A stretch of DNA of 64,000 nucleotides from Stratiolaelaps scimitus (taxonomy: Eukaryota; Arthropoda; Arachnida; Mesostigmata; Laelapidae): positions 7,699,501-7,763,500 of the forward strand of contig JABWDB010000011.1 of assembly GCA_019614645.1 (NCBI GenBank). The letters run 5' to 3'. Of the stretch, positions 63,591 through 64,000 are shown piece by piece. The notes beneath the pieces are model-generated. The model was not told where the DNA came from, made no database searches, and saw nothing but the letters and a program-made list of their open reading frames with translations. The translations under genes were made by a program, and so were the position numbers. Each line of letters begins with the position of its first letter. The first letter of the stretch is position 1.

Positions 63591-64000
63591 TTAATAATAA
63601 TAATAATAATTAAAACTCTTGTAGTATCAGGAGGGAGAGGGGAGCGGAGAACACAGTTGCGTAGCAATCACTTCAGGGTCTCGTTGCGTGATCTCTTTCA
63701 GCGTTTCTCTCTCTTTCAGTCTTCGTGCCGTACGTGCGTCACGCTATCATCTCGATTTGTCACGCCGGGCTTCTCCGTGACCATGCTATCGCATTTCGGC
63801 CGTCGACCGAAGTTATCATCACACACATATACAGACACACACTTACACACTCTGGCCTGATTGGTACGCGCTAACCTGCTAGTATAGCCGTCGCTGTAGA
63901 TATCGGTGAATTGAATTTTAAATTTTATTCCTCTTGATTAAAAGAACTTTTTTATTTCAAAATCAAGTAATTAAAAAAACATTTTGTTCGAATTTTTCCT
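61598..64000. other. Upstream of the receptor-like gene; no gene seen
   Basis: Moderate GC to 62.7 kb, then AT-rich with trinucleotide arrays. TTTTTCGGGCTAACTCTCAGCC-type sequence at 62905-62928 matches the outer end of the 59190-60013 element, so another fragment of that family may start here. (AAT)n at 62335-62360. Confidence 0.6.
63270..63612. repeat. AAT/ATT/ATC microsatellite cluster
   Basis: ATC-rich, then (AAT)n near 63300-63330, then a palindromic AAT/ATT array at 63505-63612. Confidence 0.9.

Noticed and set aside
1..64000. CRISPR array, rRNA, intact LINE or transposase ORF
   Set aside because: No regular spaced repeats, no conserved rRNA blocks, and no YxDD or DDE-type coding region was seen in either strand.

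Overview
The window looks like arthropod nuclear DNA. It is gene-poor, full of dinucleotide and trinucleotide microsatellites, carries many copies of a short tRNA-derived SINE, and its recognisable genes include an insect/arthropod-type gustatory receptor-like protein and a spliced ANAPC11 gene. An acarine (mite or tick) would fit, but nothing here proves it. I see no prokaryotic operons, rRNA, CRISPR or intact transposase or reverse transcriptase.

Confident genes sit only in the right quarter, all on the minus strand. (1) 48027-50375: an uninterrupted 782-residue protein whose C-terminal third looks like the FEM1 family (ankyrin-like unit plus VHL/BC-box-like end). (2) 56240-58725: a complete three-exon ANAPC11, the RING subunit of the anaphase-promoting complex; two of its exons are too short to show up as open frames and were found from splice signals and family similarity. 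(3) 60347-61597: a single-exon 416-residue gustatory receptor-like membrane protein. FEM1-like and ANAPC11 both belong to ubiquitin ligases; I treat their proximity as probably chance.

The left 47 kb has no gene I can defend. CpG-rich patches with CT/GA tracts (about 0.7-1.5, 3.4-4.3, 5.5-6.8, 8-8.6, 13.4-14.6, 22-23.2, 29.2-30.9, 32.3-33.8, 34.4-36.8 and 44.6-46 kb) alternate with AT-rich stretches. The patches could hold promoters and 5' exons, and I list two weak first-exon candidates. A possible decayed nuclease fragment lies at 15.7-17.3 kb next to a perfect 23-bp hairpin. At about half GC, stop-free runs of 60-100 codons are common by chance on six frames, so most such frames were rejected.

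Mobile DNA is the most informative part. One SINE family (about 150 bp, tRNA-like head, tail rich in CTTTAC units, two AATAAA hexamers near its 3' end) has about 14 copies. One copy starts 17 bases past the stop codon of the receptor gene in sense orientation and probably provides its poly(A) signals. Another lies in sense inside ANAPC11 intron 2. A third has inserted into an older repeat whose empty relative is 0.8 kb away. Two families with inverted termini are also visible: an ~820-bp element with ~60-bp arms at 59190-60013, and a ~290-bp MITE-like element carrying a (TA)n array inside ANAPC11 intron 1, with a related copy at 46.4 kb.
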